Shown piece after piece: positions 13,338-24,623 of a stretch of 64,000 nucleotides of DNA. How positions within the stretch are numbered: position 1 is the stretch's first letter; every line of letters starts with the position of its first letter. Made by a program: the position numbers and the translations under genes. Origin of the DNA: Lethocerus indicus (Eukaryota; Arthropoda; Insecta; Hemiptera; Belostomatidae). The notes beneath the pieces are model-generated. The model was not told the DNA's origin and ran no database searches. It saw only the letters and a program-made list of their open reading frames with translations. The DNA is taken from positions 25,810,246-25,874,245 of the forward strand of contig JACDQD010000006.1 of NCBI GenBank assembly GCA_019843655.1. Direction: 5' to 3'.

Positions 13338-13592
13338 TGTTTTGTGGTCTGCGAGGGGTTGGAATACCATAGATTTCGTGCGTTTATGTCCACTCTCGCT
13401 GGTTTGGTCTTTTGCTAGACCGGTTTCGGCTACTCGCCATCTTCAGTATAGCACAAGTGATAGTGACAGTGAAGTGAGGATGCCCAAAAATCATCCAAAG
13501 TGACTAACACCGCTACTGAAGATGGCGAGCAACAGAAACCGGTCTAGCTAAAGAACAAACCAGCGAGTGGACAGAAACACAGGAAATCTACT
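13338..13592 (-). mobile_element. Hammerhead-like short element, copy 1 (minus)
   Basis: The left end starts inside the family tail (TGTTTTGTGG then GGTTGGAATACC), and the right end is the blunt end, reading outward as a degenerate ACCGTAG. Two arms of about 100 bp are inverted copies of each other around a spacer of about 60 bp that differs between arms. Imperfect 10-bp direct repeats flank it: ATTTACAATT at 13328-13337 and ATTTGCAATT at 13593-13602. Both arms hold the GAAACCGGTC motif, but stem II of the right-arm copy is broken. No protein is encoded, so it must be non-autonomous. Confidence 0.75.
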
Positions 13593-13602
13593 ATTTGCAA
13601 TT

Positions 13603-14358
13603 ATTAGAAAACGGTAAACAAAATTGTGCTGTCCGTGTACTGAATCTGTAAGAGTACACTCAAGTTAATTTATCCGGTCCCCAACATTTATACGCGCAGC
13701 GTTACGCTTTCATGAACCCGACGGGAGAGAATTTGGAATCGGATGTTATTAATTCCCCCCCCCCCCCAAAAGGGTCGTTACTCTTTGCGAGGTTATTCGG
13801 CGAATGGGTAATTTGTCTCGAGAAGACCCTTCTGGGAGTGGGAGCCCCCGTGTCGGGGGTGCAGCACAGCAGAGTTTCTTTCTTAAGCAGGGATGGAATT
13901 AAGATTTCAACCGGGAGGCGGATTAGATTCAGTCGCATTAGGGGAAATAGCCGGCCCCGTCTCTACCCGTTCCCTCCACACCCAGCCACCGTTTCGAGGC
14001 AAATCGGTCCATTAATCGAGCCGGACGAAAACGGGTTGAAAAATAAATCAACCGCCCCACGCCCCCGTTTCCACCTCCTCGGCGGCGATATATCATTGGC
14101 CCGTCTAGGCGAAGAAGAAGACGAAGGAGGCCCTATGCAAATTTAGAAAGAGAGGATGCCGGGGGTAAGTGGAGCAGCAGGGAGGGATACACCCCAGCAT
14201 TTTAACTAATAACCTTACAATGCCCGCCCTCTTTACAGGCCGACCTTTCTAGAACTTGGCTCATCATTAGTACTCTCCAACATCTTACATTTAACCGATT
14301 AAATACTCGAGTTATATTTGAAGGCTTGCCTCGTTCTACTGTTTAATTATTTTAACAC
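13603..14358. other. GC-rich stretch with an unsupported 144-codon frame
   Basis: A plus-strand frame at 13712-14146 is long for this window, but it starts next to a C-homopolymer, overlaps an open frame on the opposite strand, and shows no domain. It is best read as chance in GC-rich DNA, though an exon cannot be excluded. A purine-rich run lies at 14110-14180. Confidence 0.3.
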
Positions 14359-14369
14359 AATCTGTGTAA

Positions 14370-14738
14370 GACCGTAGATTTCGTGTGTTTCTGTCTCCTT
14401 TCGCTGGTTTTGCCTTTCGCTAGACCGGTTTCGGCTGCTCGCCATCTTCAGTAGGGGTGTTAGTCACTTTGGATGTTTTTTGGGCATCGTCACTGCACTG
14501 TTACTGTCAATTGTACTGTGGTGGTTGTCTGTTTGTGGTGTGTATATATATGTGTCTTGTTATTGTGTTTTTGGGGGTTGTTGTTTGACTTATTTGAGTT
14601 GAGGAGGTTGTGATTTGTTAATCCTCTTAAGTCTATGTCGGATTGTCGGTCAAAGAAAGTGACTAACACCGCTACTGAAGATGACGAACAGCCGAAACCG
14701 GGAGAGGAGACACGAACACACGAAACTACGGTATTCTA
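14370..14738 (+). mobile_element. Hammerhead-like short element, copy 2 (longest)
   Basis: It begins next to the blunt end ACCGTAGATTTCG and is flanked by a perfect 11-bp direct repeat, AATCTGTGTAA, at 14359-14369 and 14739-14749. At 369 bp it is the longest copy. Between the arms lies a GT-rich segment of roughly 140 bp (about 14515-14655) absent from the other copies, so it may be nearer the parent element. The tail is missing: the right end reads CTACGGTATTCTA, as if the sequence between two GGTATTC repeats had been deleted. The hammerhead-like motif lies on the minus strand at 14419-14454. Confidence 0.85.
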
Positions 14739-14749
14739 AATCTGTGTAA

Positions 14750-17700
14750 ACTTTTGGTGCTTTACGGATTCCAGAAACGCGTAAAAGAAACAAATTTTTA
14801 TCTAGTCCTTTGAAGTAATTCGAGTGAAATCCTATTACCTGTACCATAGCCACAACTTACATTGTTTGAGAAATCCCATAATCGTATATTGTAACTTTTA
14901 AGGCATTTTCTGGATGTTATAACTGTGACGATTTACGCATAACACTCGTCACTGTTATTTAGGGGCTTCATCCGTACTATTGGACGTGCTGACGGGATGC
15001 TACATGGGCGGAGACATCTGTCCTATTGTATAGGACGATTTCGATGTTTAATATCACAGAAATCTTGCCCGAATTATACTACGGAATAATATCTATGCAG
15101 TATCAGTAAAAATGACTACAATAAAAGTGTTCACATAATCAACAATAGGTAGATTTTTCAGGCCCAGTAATCCTGTAATTAATAAATGCAGGGTTCATGT
15201 AATTTTTACATTGTGATGGCTGTCACCGAATGGCGTTATTTACTATGATCCGGTCAAATGTCTATTTTACACTCGCAAATTATTGCATGAAAATCAACCG
15301 GAAAATTAACACCAGGCGGCGGGAAGAAAATATACATAATTTTTGCCTGTAATTGTAATTGACATTGGTGTGCAATTAACTCGACACAGGAATTCTTTCA
15401 TTAGAATGTCGGGCCCCGCGTACGGGTATACCGGTTTCTCATTTCGAAATCAGTCATTAGTCGTATAATTCCAGCGTAGACTGGACGTAAAATTGAAGAA
15501 AACACGGGGGGTTTTTGCACGGTCTAGCGATTGTGGTTTTTGATTACCACTTCCAGATATCCGTGGAATTCGCGGAAACGTTTCTCGCGTAAGTATTGAG
15601 GCATTAATTTCTTGTTATTTTTCTGTCGCTTAAAAGCGCGAGTTCCAGCTGTTCATAGTTTTTCTAATGAGTACACCGTGGTTTACGACATCCTCTCGTT
15701 TAATCGGATGAAGTTGTCCAATTGAAATAAAATCCAATGCACCACCGGTATTCATATAAGCAAACACTTCATACTACCGAACTGAATTCCAACTATTATA
15801 CAGCAGTTTTACTTCACAAGGGATCATTGGAGGCTTAAGAACCTAGATTGCGTTTTCTTTGAAACTACGCAGACGTTATCAATAAATCGACTGATTGATA
15901 AACATCAATTATCGCGCGATTAAGTCAAAAGGGAAAATATTTTCGACGGAATGTTAATTTTCAAAATTTGAGCCTAAATCGCGGAAAAATTTGTGGGTAC
16001 TATAATGAAGTTATTTTTCGATAATCAACAGTAATTACCACGGATATTTGAAAATAAGAGTGGCGTGTGTGTGGAATCGCTGGACCACCGAGTGTCGGGA
16101 AAAAATGAGGCGTTGAGGTTCATATTTGATAAAAAAAAACTAAACTATTTACTTCGTCGTACCGGGAAACGGGGGGAAAATTATCTCTGAAGAAGATTCG
16201 CTCGAAGAATGAGGTCACGACGACAAATATATTTAGTTCGGTCATTCGCTCACCCAGACACTGAACGGTGTATTCTCGGTAGAATTTTTTAGAGTATTGT
16301 GGACATTTATATGATGACATAGTATGAGTCATTTATTTTGTTGTTATCGGGACCTGCATAGATTTATGGAATTATTATAAAATATGTTATTATTTTGCCT
16401 ACTTACATTGGTGAAGAATGCATAAATGTAAAAAAGATACATTAACAGCTCTCAGCCTTTTCAGTTTTCTTTTTTTTGGTAATTTATATTAAGCTATGAA
16501 ATGAATGCTGTGTCATTCAAAGTTCATATTGAGCTGTGCCCATAAGTTTATGCAATTTTTGTCTAGTTTATCAGTAACTAAGAATTTGTAATCATTTTAA
16601 TATTTCACCCTGTTAAAATATTATTAACTATTAAATATTTAAACATTTTTATATTTACATTTGAATACTTTTTTTAATTTATAAGATCTCTGGAATCGGG
16701 ATCTGAAAGTGAAAGTGGTCGAATATCGGTCATGGAGAGTTCTGGGTGGGAAAGCATCATCGCGCATGCTGGAAGGAAGGTAGATTTTTTTAGGGAGTGG
16801 GAGTAAGCCGTCCAGAGGGTAGGTAGGTGGGGTCTGCGGGGCCGCCGGGGGCGGGTCGGGGGTCGGGGGTTAGGGGGTGGCAACGGCCCTCAGTTTTAAA
16901 AAATGCTATTCGAGGGAGTTTCCGTGCCGGGGGTAAAAAAAATCGGCTTTCAGAGTGTGCGCCGCCTGGTCACGCCCACCTCCCACCAACTCCCAATTTT
17001 TTTTTTGCCCATCACCCCGAATATAAGAAACCCCAGTGTGTCTTGGCGCTCACCGCAATGTCTACATCAATTTGAAAATTATTCTGAGAAAATTGTCCCC
17101 CCAGTCGTCCAGAGTCCGATATGTTTCCAGTTGACACAACGCATAGGATGTAAGTAAGCGACGTTCTGCCCCTTGAAAATATAGTTCGACTACAGGCGTA
17201 AACATTTGAATCTTACACGCGACAGATGTACATTCTTCTACCCGATTCTGCAGTTTCAAACAATACTGTAAAGAATACAAGATGTAATGTTCAATGTTAA
17301 TACTGTACCTGAGAAATGAACTTGACATAATAAATTAATGACAGACAAAAACAGTAATGGGCCATACATTGAAATAACAAATTGAAATAAATGTTCGCTA
17401 ATTTATTAACTAAAAACTTTACATTTGTGGCATGTAGAATTTCATTTGATATAACTTCTCGAAAGTACGGGGAGAACTAGCCGGCCAAGTTATTACTACA
17501 GTTTTACGGGCGTAATAGTGTGAAACAGGGCCGGGAATTTAATGTATTGCTCGAATTCGGATAGCCGATTTCGCAGTCTAGATTATAGACTGCGGGGTGT
17601 GTGTGCTCCCCCCCCAGTTTTACGGATATGAAATATTGGTAAATTACACGGCGGACGAGAGTCCGGGAGCGGTGGAGGAGCCAAAGAGCGGCGGCCCTAC

Positions 17701-18377
17701 CAATATGCGTTATTTCTGGAAACGAATCGCGGCCGCTCGTTGTTGTTGAAAGCAATTCGTTTATAATACTCGTACGGGACCAATTAAAAACGTATACAGC
17801 GCCCGGTTCAAAGGTGGAGCGCGACCGGGTACGATGAATGGGCGAGGCAAGGCCTGTTTTTAGCACGGGGACGAACAAGTGGCTACTAGTAGAGTGGGGG
17901 GAGGACACAGAGGCGACAGAGGTGACGGGGCCGACCCCCAATTCCTAATTTGAACCGGGATTGTCCGTTTTCAATTCGGCCCCAAATGAAAATTGGTCAC
18001 CTCCGGGGGGTTTGAGTTGTGGCCAGGTTTTGGGGACTGCTTGGACAGATCTCGCGGTCGCCGTTCCAACGGGAGCCGGCAATTTCTACTGAAATTCCCC
18101 TATACAGAAGAGCCGTTAATTTGCACAGAAATTGTCACCGATATCTCCAATATATCTGCCGCTCTTAACACGTCACATACATATTCTTGTACATGGTATT
18201 TGAGTACTGGCGAGGTACGTTAGTAGGTATTTGGAAAGATATTTCACAGGAATAAGACTATTAAATTATTAATAAAGAAACATAATTTATTAAGAAAAAT
18301 ATTTATAATGTAATTCCTTAAAAAAATCCTGTACAAACTTGGGGTCATTGAGGATAATCTGGACAAAATGTTGTCCT
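14750..18377. other. Long non-coding stretch with a G-rich run
   Basis: Mostly AT-rich. Exceptions are a G-rich run at about 16838-16880 and a GC-rich block at 17600-17940, where a 145-codon minus-strand frame has no recognisable domain. The minus strand at about 18290-18373 has a short open frame of protein-like composition ending at a stop, beside the repeat copy at 18378. It is too short to call. Confidence 0.3.
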
Positions 18378-18486
18378 ACCGTAGATTTCGTGTGTTTCTG
18401 TCTCCTCTCGCTGGTTTTGGTCGAGAGAAACACAGGAAATCTACGGTATTCCAACCCCTCACAGACCACAAAACAGGTATTCTAAA
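18378..18486 (+). mobile_element. Hammerhead-like short element, copy 3 (centre deleted)
   Basis: It starts at the blunt end ACCGTAGATTTCG and ends with the full tail closing in TATTCTAAA. The whole hammerhead-like centre is missing, so only the outer parts of the two arms remain. These are close to perfect inverted copies and would form a simple hairpin. Flanks are only loosely alike (TTGTCCT and GTGTCTT), so a target duplication is possible but not clear. Confidence 0.8.
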
Positions 18487-19401
18487 GTGTCTTTTTTATT
18501 TTCTCCTGCCTTCTCGACAGGTCTGTACGAAGCCTTTTATTTGACTAGCATAATATGCATAATGCGTTGCCCAGAAGAATTTTTTCGGATGGTAATGTTA
18601 TCCGAATTTGCGAGCCCTCAACAGGTTTGTTCATCACCGCTATAAGAGACCCAGAGAAATGACTTACGAAATGGTAATCAGTTACACTTTGCGGTATAAG
18701 CAATTTTATTTTGAACAGCGAAGTTCTACTTATTAAATGACATTCTGTTACATTTAATGAGTATTAGATCCAGTGTGCACTGTAACGCGTCCAGTTAATT
18801 TCCAAATAATTGCCGTCAGAGGTAGTCAAAAGAGAGACCACGAAACCCCACTACGGAGCTAAAGCGACGACCCCCCGGGGGACACTTGAAAAGAAGTTGC
18901 TGCGGGGTTTTACCCGTTCGTCGGGAGTGTGGAAAATACGCGCTTTCCAGGAATACCGTAAAATTAAATTTGTGAAATGCGGGTCGTATTTAAAAGAGAC
19001 CCACTAAAAAGGGGGTTGGAAATAAAGAAGGAGAACAGAAGGGAACGCGGGATGAAAGGGAAAGTGTTGACACTTGGCAGCAACAAGAGGGGCAGATAGC
19101 CACATTGTGCGGTCCCTCTTAAAGTTGGTCCTTTTGCTACCACTTACTTTTTTTTTAAACTAACCTCTTTGATAATTATGTACAATTTCGTTCATTACTG
19201 TAACCCCAGGAAGAACGTTTTTTCTGAATATTTAATTTATTCTCATACTTTTTGTACTATGTCGACTAACTTTTACTTTCATCGATTGGCAAACTGTCTA
19301 GCTTTTGTAAATTCCCCGTACACTGTTTACTATAAGATTGGCATTAGGCGTCATGGTACCATAAAAGAAAATAATTCTTAGATAATTAGAATTTTGCTTA
19401 C
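18487..19401. other. Non-coding stretch, nothing recognised
   Basis: No gene or repeat was supported. If the exon at 19402-19535 is real, this is intron downstream of it on the minus strand. No following transmembrane exon of a Cys-loop receptor was found here by eye. Confidence 0.3.
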
Positions 19402-19535
19402 CTCGTCTGTCTAATGTTATGTTGAAAAAAACCGAAACAGTTATCGGTTTATGAAAGACACTTAGCTCGATGTCTGCCCGAGGCCAAGTCTCGATTACCC
19501 ACTCCTCTGATACTCTCGTCAATTGCTCTGGCCAC
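19402..19535 (-). CDS. Candidate internal exon, Cys-loop receptor-like
   Basis: On the minus strand a strong acceptor (tttttcccgttctacag) precedes 134 nt with one open frame (phase 2 in, phase 1 out), followed by the donor GTAAGC. The other two frames contain stops. The 44-residue product includes SEEWVIETWPR near its middle and FFNITLDRR at its end. In nicotinic acetylcholine receptor subunits the end of the extracellular ligand-binding domain reads S-x-EW-x-I...FFNITLRRK, just before the first membrane segment. The spacing between the two motifs here is 23 residues, against about 24 in typical subunits. The paired cysteines of an alpha-subunit loop C are absent, so it would be a divergent non-alpha subunit. 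Neighbouring exons were not found, so it could be a pseudo-exon or an unrelated protein. Confidence 0.42.
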
Positions 19536-20270
19536 CTGTAGAACGGGAAAAAGATAATTATTTGTAAATTATTTGTAATTACAAAAGTGTATTTCATTAA
19601 GCATATTCACTTAGTGGTTTCAATCATTTTATATTGTAGCATACTGTATATATTAAATAACGTAATAATACTCAATTTTATTGTTTGACGACAATTTTTA
19701 CATCTTGATTTTCAATTAAAACTTTAATTGTATACGATATCTATAGATTATTTACAATAATCGGTATTATGGTGGCAAATAGTGGCAGAAAGACGAAATG
19801 GAAAGTAAACAGATAAAGCCTTCTATTTCGTTTGCGCAGTGACAACAATAAAATCATAATTAAAATACTGAACTTATTTAATATACTGGTATTTAGCTTT
19901 CAAATTTGTAATAATAAAACGAAAGCCAAACTGTGCGAAATCGCATATTCATTGTAACTTCAGGCGAAGGTCGGCTTGCGGCTCAAATCGATGCGTACGA
20001 TGGATTATGAAATGGCATAAATTTGATTTACCTCTCAGTAAATACAAGCTATACGGGTTTCATGCTAGTTATGAAATTTCTTCTATAAACAACATGCTGG
20101 ATAGGCTTTGACATCTTTATATCAAAAGATCAAATTGTGTCGCCATCCGCAAGCCGTGGATATATTGTGGCCACGTTGAGAAATTCTTTTCACAGTCAAC
20201 AAAAATTCAAAGAAATGTCTGTCCGTCATCGTATTTTTCGATTTGAGGGGAACAGGACTTTTTTAGTTTA
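19536..20270. other. AT-rich non-coding stretch
   Basis: No feature was supported. It would be intron upstream of the candidate exon at 19402-19535. Confidence 0.3.
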
Positions 20271-20706
20271 GAAAACTGATTACGTGGAATCCCCATACCC
20301 GACTCAAAAGAATCGACTTAAACCGCAAATTTGGACTTCTAAGACCATTACTGAAACGGACATCAAAATTGACCTTATGTAACAAACTCACAATATAACC
20401 ATATTAAAACCGACATGGACATACGGTATAGAACTATGGGGTTCCACCAAGACATCCAACATCGCTCGCATCCAGAGATTCCAATCGAACATTCTTCGAA
20501 CCGTCCTTAATGCTCCTCGGTATGTTTCAAATCGCACCGTTCATAATGACCTCAACATAAGAGTCGATGAAGTCGCGAAATCCCGGTTTGTCAAGTACCA
20601 TTCCCGCCTTATTCCTCATCCTAATTCGCCCGTCCAGTCACTCTCCTCTATTACCCCACCACGACGGCTTAAACGCCACTGGCCCAGACATCACCTCGGA
20701 CAGTAG
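20271..20706 (+). pseudogene. Jockey-clade reverse transcriptase 3' fragment
   Basis: Two overlapping frames encode the C-terminal part of a jockey-type non-LTR retrotransposon ORF2. The first (20273-20398) carries LTWN-like and LLKRTSKLTL...NKL motifs and ends in a stop. The second (20401-20706) carries KPTWTYGIELWGSTK, IQRFQSNILRTVLNAPRYV and a C-terminal RRLKRHWP before TAG. In known jockey proteins these follow each other as NKL..YK..LKP.WTYG.QLWG...IQR.Q.K.LR...NAPWYV...RLKR. Compared with the copy at 25592-25812, a 4-nt deletion near 20397 causes the frame change. The catalytic part and ORF1 are absent, so it is a dead 5'-truncated copy. It shows nothing of host gene function. Confidence 0.9.
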
Positions 20707-21281
20707 TTAAATCGTATCAAAAAGTGCCATAATCGGGTGGTTTCTTTATCGTGAAAAAATATACATGTATCAATTGTACTTATAACTGTTAAGTTGATTG
20801 TGCAAAAATAAAAAAAAAGTTTAATGAGGAAAATTAAATAATTTTCCGACAGTATTTTTAAACGGAGCTGGGCCAACGGAATGGTATAAAAACTGTTCCT
20901 CTATAAAAGCCCGGCCGCTGTATCGGTATTAAGTCGGTCATTAATTTTCATTTTTCACCAATTTTGAGCTCGGCGGGCATGATAAAAACTCAGTGCAGTT
21001 TCTCGTAGAGCTTCAAGCGACTTAATGATCCGTGACGTCTCTGTGCCGAGTGTCCACTCGAGGGGTTGGACGGGGGTGGCAAGTGCGAAATCTCGTTAGC
21101 GGAAGGGGTTGACGAGGGGAGGTTTCCGTTCGGCGATCAATCGGGGGAATGACCCGAAGCGTAGGGGGCTGGAGGGGGTGGTTCGGCCGTTAATTAAAAA
21201 TAAGGCTTCTGGCAAACAGCAAGGAGGAGCAGCCTGGAGCCCTCGCCTCGAAAGGGTTGGCCCATCCAACCGAGCAAGGAA

Positions 21282-21284
<3 letters not shown>
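20707..21284. other. Non-coding stretch, nothing recognised
   Basis: The left part follows the retrotransposon stop and includes an A-rich run at about 20806-20818, which may be the remnant of its 3' end. The right part is GC-rich with no supported gene. Confidence 0.3.

Positions 21285-21314
<30 letters not shown>
21285..21314. repeat. (CT)n microsatellite
   Basis: About 15 uninterrupted CT units. A TTTTTCAG directly follows and resembles a splice acceptor, but no matching donor or open frame supports an exon. Confidence 0.95.
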
Positions 21315-21317
<3 letters not shown>

Positions 21318-21698
21318 ATTTTTCAGCGTCTCACGGGTTTCCCAATTAAACTGCTATCACCTCCTCTCATTTTGTGCGGCTGCCCCCTTAACAGAAAACA
21401 ACGACGCCCCACAGACCACTTTTTAATCGAACCCCGGCGCGCATCGTTTGCTTTGGACCGAGACCGAGAATAGTAATAATAGACGCCCGTTTAAATTCAA
21501 CTTTCAAGATATCGGCGTCAGCGGCGCGTGGCCGGCTCCTACAAAATAAAATCGCTCCAATCCGTAATCTTTCCTATCTAACAGCACAGTCCAATCCGAG
21601 TCCCGACATAAAATATCCCATAATTCCGATCCTTCGATTCGACAGCTCTTTTCACGTCCCGAGTGCCTCAAGAGCGAGTGTTATCACTAAATATATTA

Positions 21699-21904
21699 GG
21701 GGTACCCAAAAGTAATCAACATTTTGACTTTGGAATTCATTTTATTTTGCTAAAAAGAAACATTAATTATTAATCTACTATATATTCACCAATATTACCG
21801 ACAACTCTCTGCCACTTTTCCAGCAAATTTTCGATTCCCCTCTTGAAGAACTCCTCAAGACCAAAATATATCTTATCAACTTGTTGATTACTTTTGGGTA
21901 CCCC
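21699..21904 (-). mobile_element. Mariner-derived 206-bp deletion element
   Basis: Perfect 22-bp terminal inverted repeats (starting GGGGTACCCAAAAGTAATC) lie at 21699-21720 and 21883-21904, flanked on both sides by TA, the target duplication of mariner elements. The minus strand inside keeps the last ~35 codons of a transposase, then a short 3' untranslated part. The rest of the transposase, including the DDD catalytic domain, is gone, so mobility would need an autonomous partner. The identical ends and intact remaining frame suggest a fairly young insertion. Confidence 0.92.
21770..21880 (-). pseudogene. Mariner transposase C-terminal remnant
   Basis: Inside the 206-bp element, the minus-strand frame reads FFKRGIENLLEKWQRVV...GEYIVD and then TAA. 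Known mariner transposases end with a pattern like F..GI..LP.RWQK.....G.YF.D, which this matches closely. The N-terminal helix-turn-helix and the catalytic DDD region are absent because the deletion joins the 5' terminal repeat almost directly to this tail. Confidence 0.85.
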
Positions 21905-21906
21905 TA

Positions 21907-24609
21907 ATATTATAGTAATTGTAGTCGTGACTTTAACTAAAAAGTCATTCGCCACCTTCAATATCTTTTTATTTAACTTGTATCGTGCATGCCCAGATAG
22001 AAAAAAAAATCGAGTTGTTGACAAATCTTATTATTATTCTAAAGTTTCGAAAAAATAGAATCCTTGTGTTTTAATCCAGAATGGTCGCAAATAAAATTGA
22101 TATTAATTTAACGGTCGCCGGTAGATGGAGCCTTATCCGCGTCAGTAGCGCTATACCTGATGTTACTCTCTCTCGTCATAGTTCACGACCCGGTGTCCTG
22201 ATAACGACCTTAGTCTCAAATATGACGGTAAACCATTCGCCGCCGCTACTGCTGCGGAGACTACGATTTTGGATGAATAAATACGGAACGAGAAAAAATT
22301 ATCGAATGAATGAAAAAAGCGAAAAACGCCGGTTCTCTATCAGTAGTCGATCTGGCCAACAGAGGGCGCGATGGGCAAAGGAATGGGATTTGAAGGGGGA
22401 ATGGTCTAGGACGTATATTATAGAGCCTGTGTTCACAAAAATGAGATATAGGGTAACATTTTTTTAATATGTTTATATGAAACCTTAATCCAGTAGCCAG
22501 GAGTTAGACCCTGGGAAAAACCTCTTACCGCCTGATCGCAACTAATTTACTGGCTGAATACTACTGAGGACGGCGCAATGCCGTAACGGGCAAACCGTAA
22601 GAGTGACGGTATCAATGTCTTAGAATTATATTGACAGTCCAACTTTTTTTCAAAATGTCACCTGCACCTCTGCTAAGGCGGGTAGCCCGATTCCCCAACG
22701 GCGGTTGCTCCTGATGACATTTAAATCTCGTTTATTGTCGCCGCTGTTGTCATAATAAATGTTGACGTTAAAATAATAACAACAATAACAAGAATCTCAT
22801 TTGCGAAGCCGGTTAAAATGTCAGAACGAATAACACTAGAGCATATATTAATAATTACCTGGAACAGACAGGGGGATAGTAGATGCGAAACCAGTGACGC
22901 GAATGTTAAATTATACACTGTAATTCATAATTAATTCCTTTGCAAATAGCAAAAAGACCGGTTGCTGGATTGCTGCCATAAGCCTATTTAGGATTCATAT
23001 AACGATGTACATGTTTACGTCCCACATAAATCTGTACTAGGGGTGGATAAAGTCTTTCAATTACTCCTCTAAAGTTCAGAGTACGGTAACAAAATTTTAC
23101 CGAAGTACAAAGTCTCAGTTTAATTCTGTTTTGGTTTTATAACAATACTGGAGTACTGGCGGTCTCTCATTGAAATTGCAATCGAAAGAAAATTCCGTCA
23201 CAGGATCGATCGAATTAAGTGGTTACGCCGCTTTGTTTTAACCTCAAATCATATCTGAAGAATAAGTTTCCGAATAGTTGTAATGAAAATCATTTCACTA
23301 TCCAACCGATTGCCATTAAATCGTACTATGTTATGAAGTATTTTAAAACTATTCTAAATATCTTACTCGGAAAATCCAAAAAAGTTTATTAAAAAATCCG
23401 CTTATGTATCATAAGGCTAAATTTGAAGAAAATTAACGAACAGGCACATTAAAAAAAATGCATATTATCCTAATTCTGAAATTTTCCCTCCTCGGTCCAG
23501 AGTTTTATTTATTCTCCAGGTGTGCATACAAAGTACATAAATTAAGGTCAAAAGTACGTGTAAAGTACAGAGGAATGCCTGCGATCCGGTATAGGCGAAT
23601 CTACATTTAAATGATTGTAATAAAAACACAATATAGTTGGAAAGAAGTTTAATCGCACAGTGTCCCGGTGGGCCGAATTTTGAGAAAAGATACTTTTTTA
23701 AAAATTAAGGGTTGATAGAAGGGAAATTCTGAAGGCGGTAAGCGATCGGTCGCGGAATTATTTTTATTATAAGTATACCGTAAGTTGGAATAACGCAAGT
23801 TTATGTTGACAGGGAATAACCGTGTGTTGACAATTAATTCGCTGCGTGGTCGTGGCCGGGGGTGTGGCGGTGGTGAAGGGGTGGGTTTCGAGTTAATTGA
23901 AGGAAGAGGGGGGGAGGGGCTTGGGAGGCCTAATTAGCAGTGACTGGCAGCATTTCCCACCGGACGAGAATCAGTTATTAAGACGGCCCTGGTTATCGGC
24001 GGGGGTTTTGCGCCCACAGTTCTTTGGGGGTTGGAGGCGAGGGGGTTGTTTTAATTCAACGCCGGCCAAAAAATGAGCTCCCGTTTGGCGGCCAGCCACC
24101 AGCCGGGGGCCCCGGTGATTTGGACCGAAAATAAGAGGGGAAAAGGGGTCGGGAAGGAAGAGCCGCTAGCCAAAGTAGAGGAAAAATTAAGAAACGGGGG
24201 GGGCGGTGGCAATTTCTATGGGAAACCAACCCTTTCCCACCCCGGTTTGCGCCCCGATAATCCGTCTGTTTGCCAGCCTTGGCCGAGAGAGGCAAAAAAC
24301 GGGGTGCCCCTCACCTTCAATAATTGATGCCCCTTGTTCCGAGGCCCCTTCACAAACCCCCCCCCCCCGCCATACTTAAAAATCACTTTCTTAGACAATC
24401 ACGGGGGGGTGGGGGGGGCAAATATTTACCCTGCCTGTTAAATTAACACGTTCCCGGTTATTTAATCAGTTTCTTTTTACATTTCCGTCCCCCTCCCTGA
24501 TGCTTTATGACATTTTTATATTTTACAATACTGTTTAATAGCATATTCGCATTAATGGGGGGGGGGGGTGACAACCTGGTGCGGTCCAAATACCCCACCC
24601 ATACAGTAT
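21907..24609. other. Non-coding stretch with GC-rich block
   Basis: AT-rich to about 23840, then a G/C-rich block to 24430 with G and C homopolymers where both strands are open by composition. A 128-codon plus-strand frame at 22081-22467 shows no domain. A possible 59-nt minus-strand segment near 22858-22916 has splice-like edges but no recognisable product. Confidence 0.3.
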
Positions 24610-24623
24610 TTAATCTTTTAATT

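Noticed and set aside
13712..14146. 144-codon plus-strand open frame
   Set aside because: No domain, no splice context, GC-rich DNA with an open antisense frame, and it starts at a C-homopolymer.
15557..15588. 32-nt segment between a good acceptor and GTAAGT
   Set aside because: Very short, all three frames are open so there is no coding signal, and such pairs arise by chance in 64 kb.
17504..17941. 145-codon minus-strand open frame, the longest in the window
   Set aside because: No recognisable domain or splice structure, and it lies in a GC-rich block where chance open frames are common.
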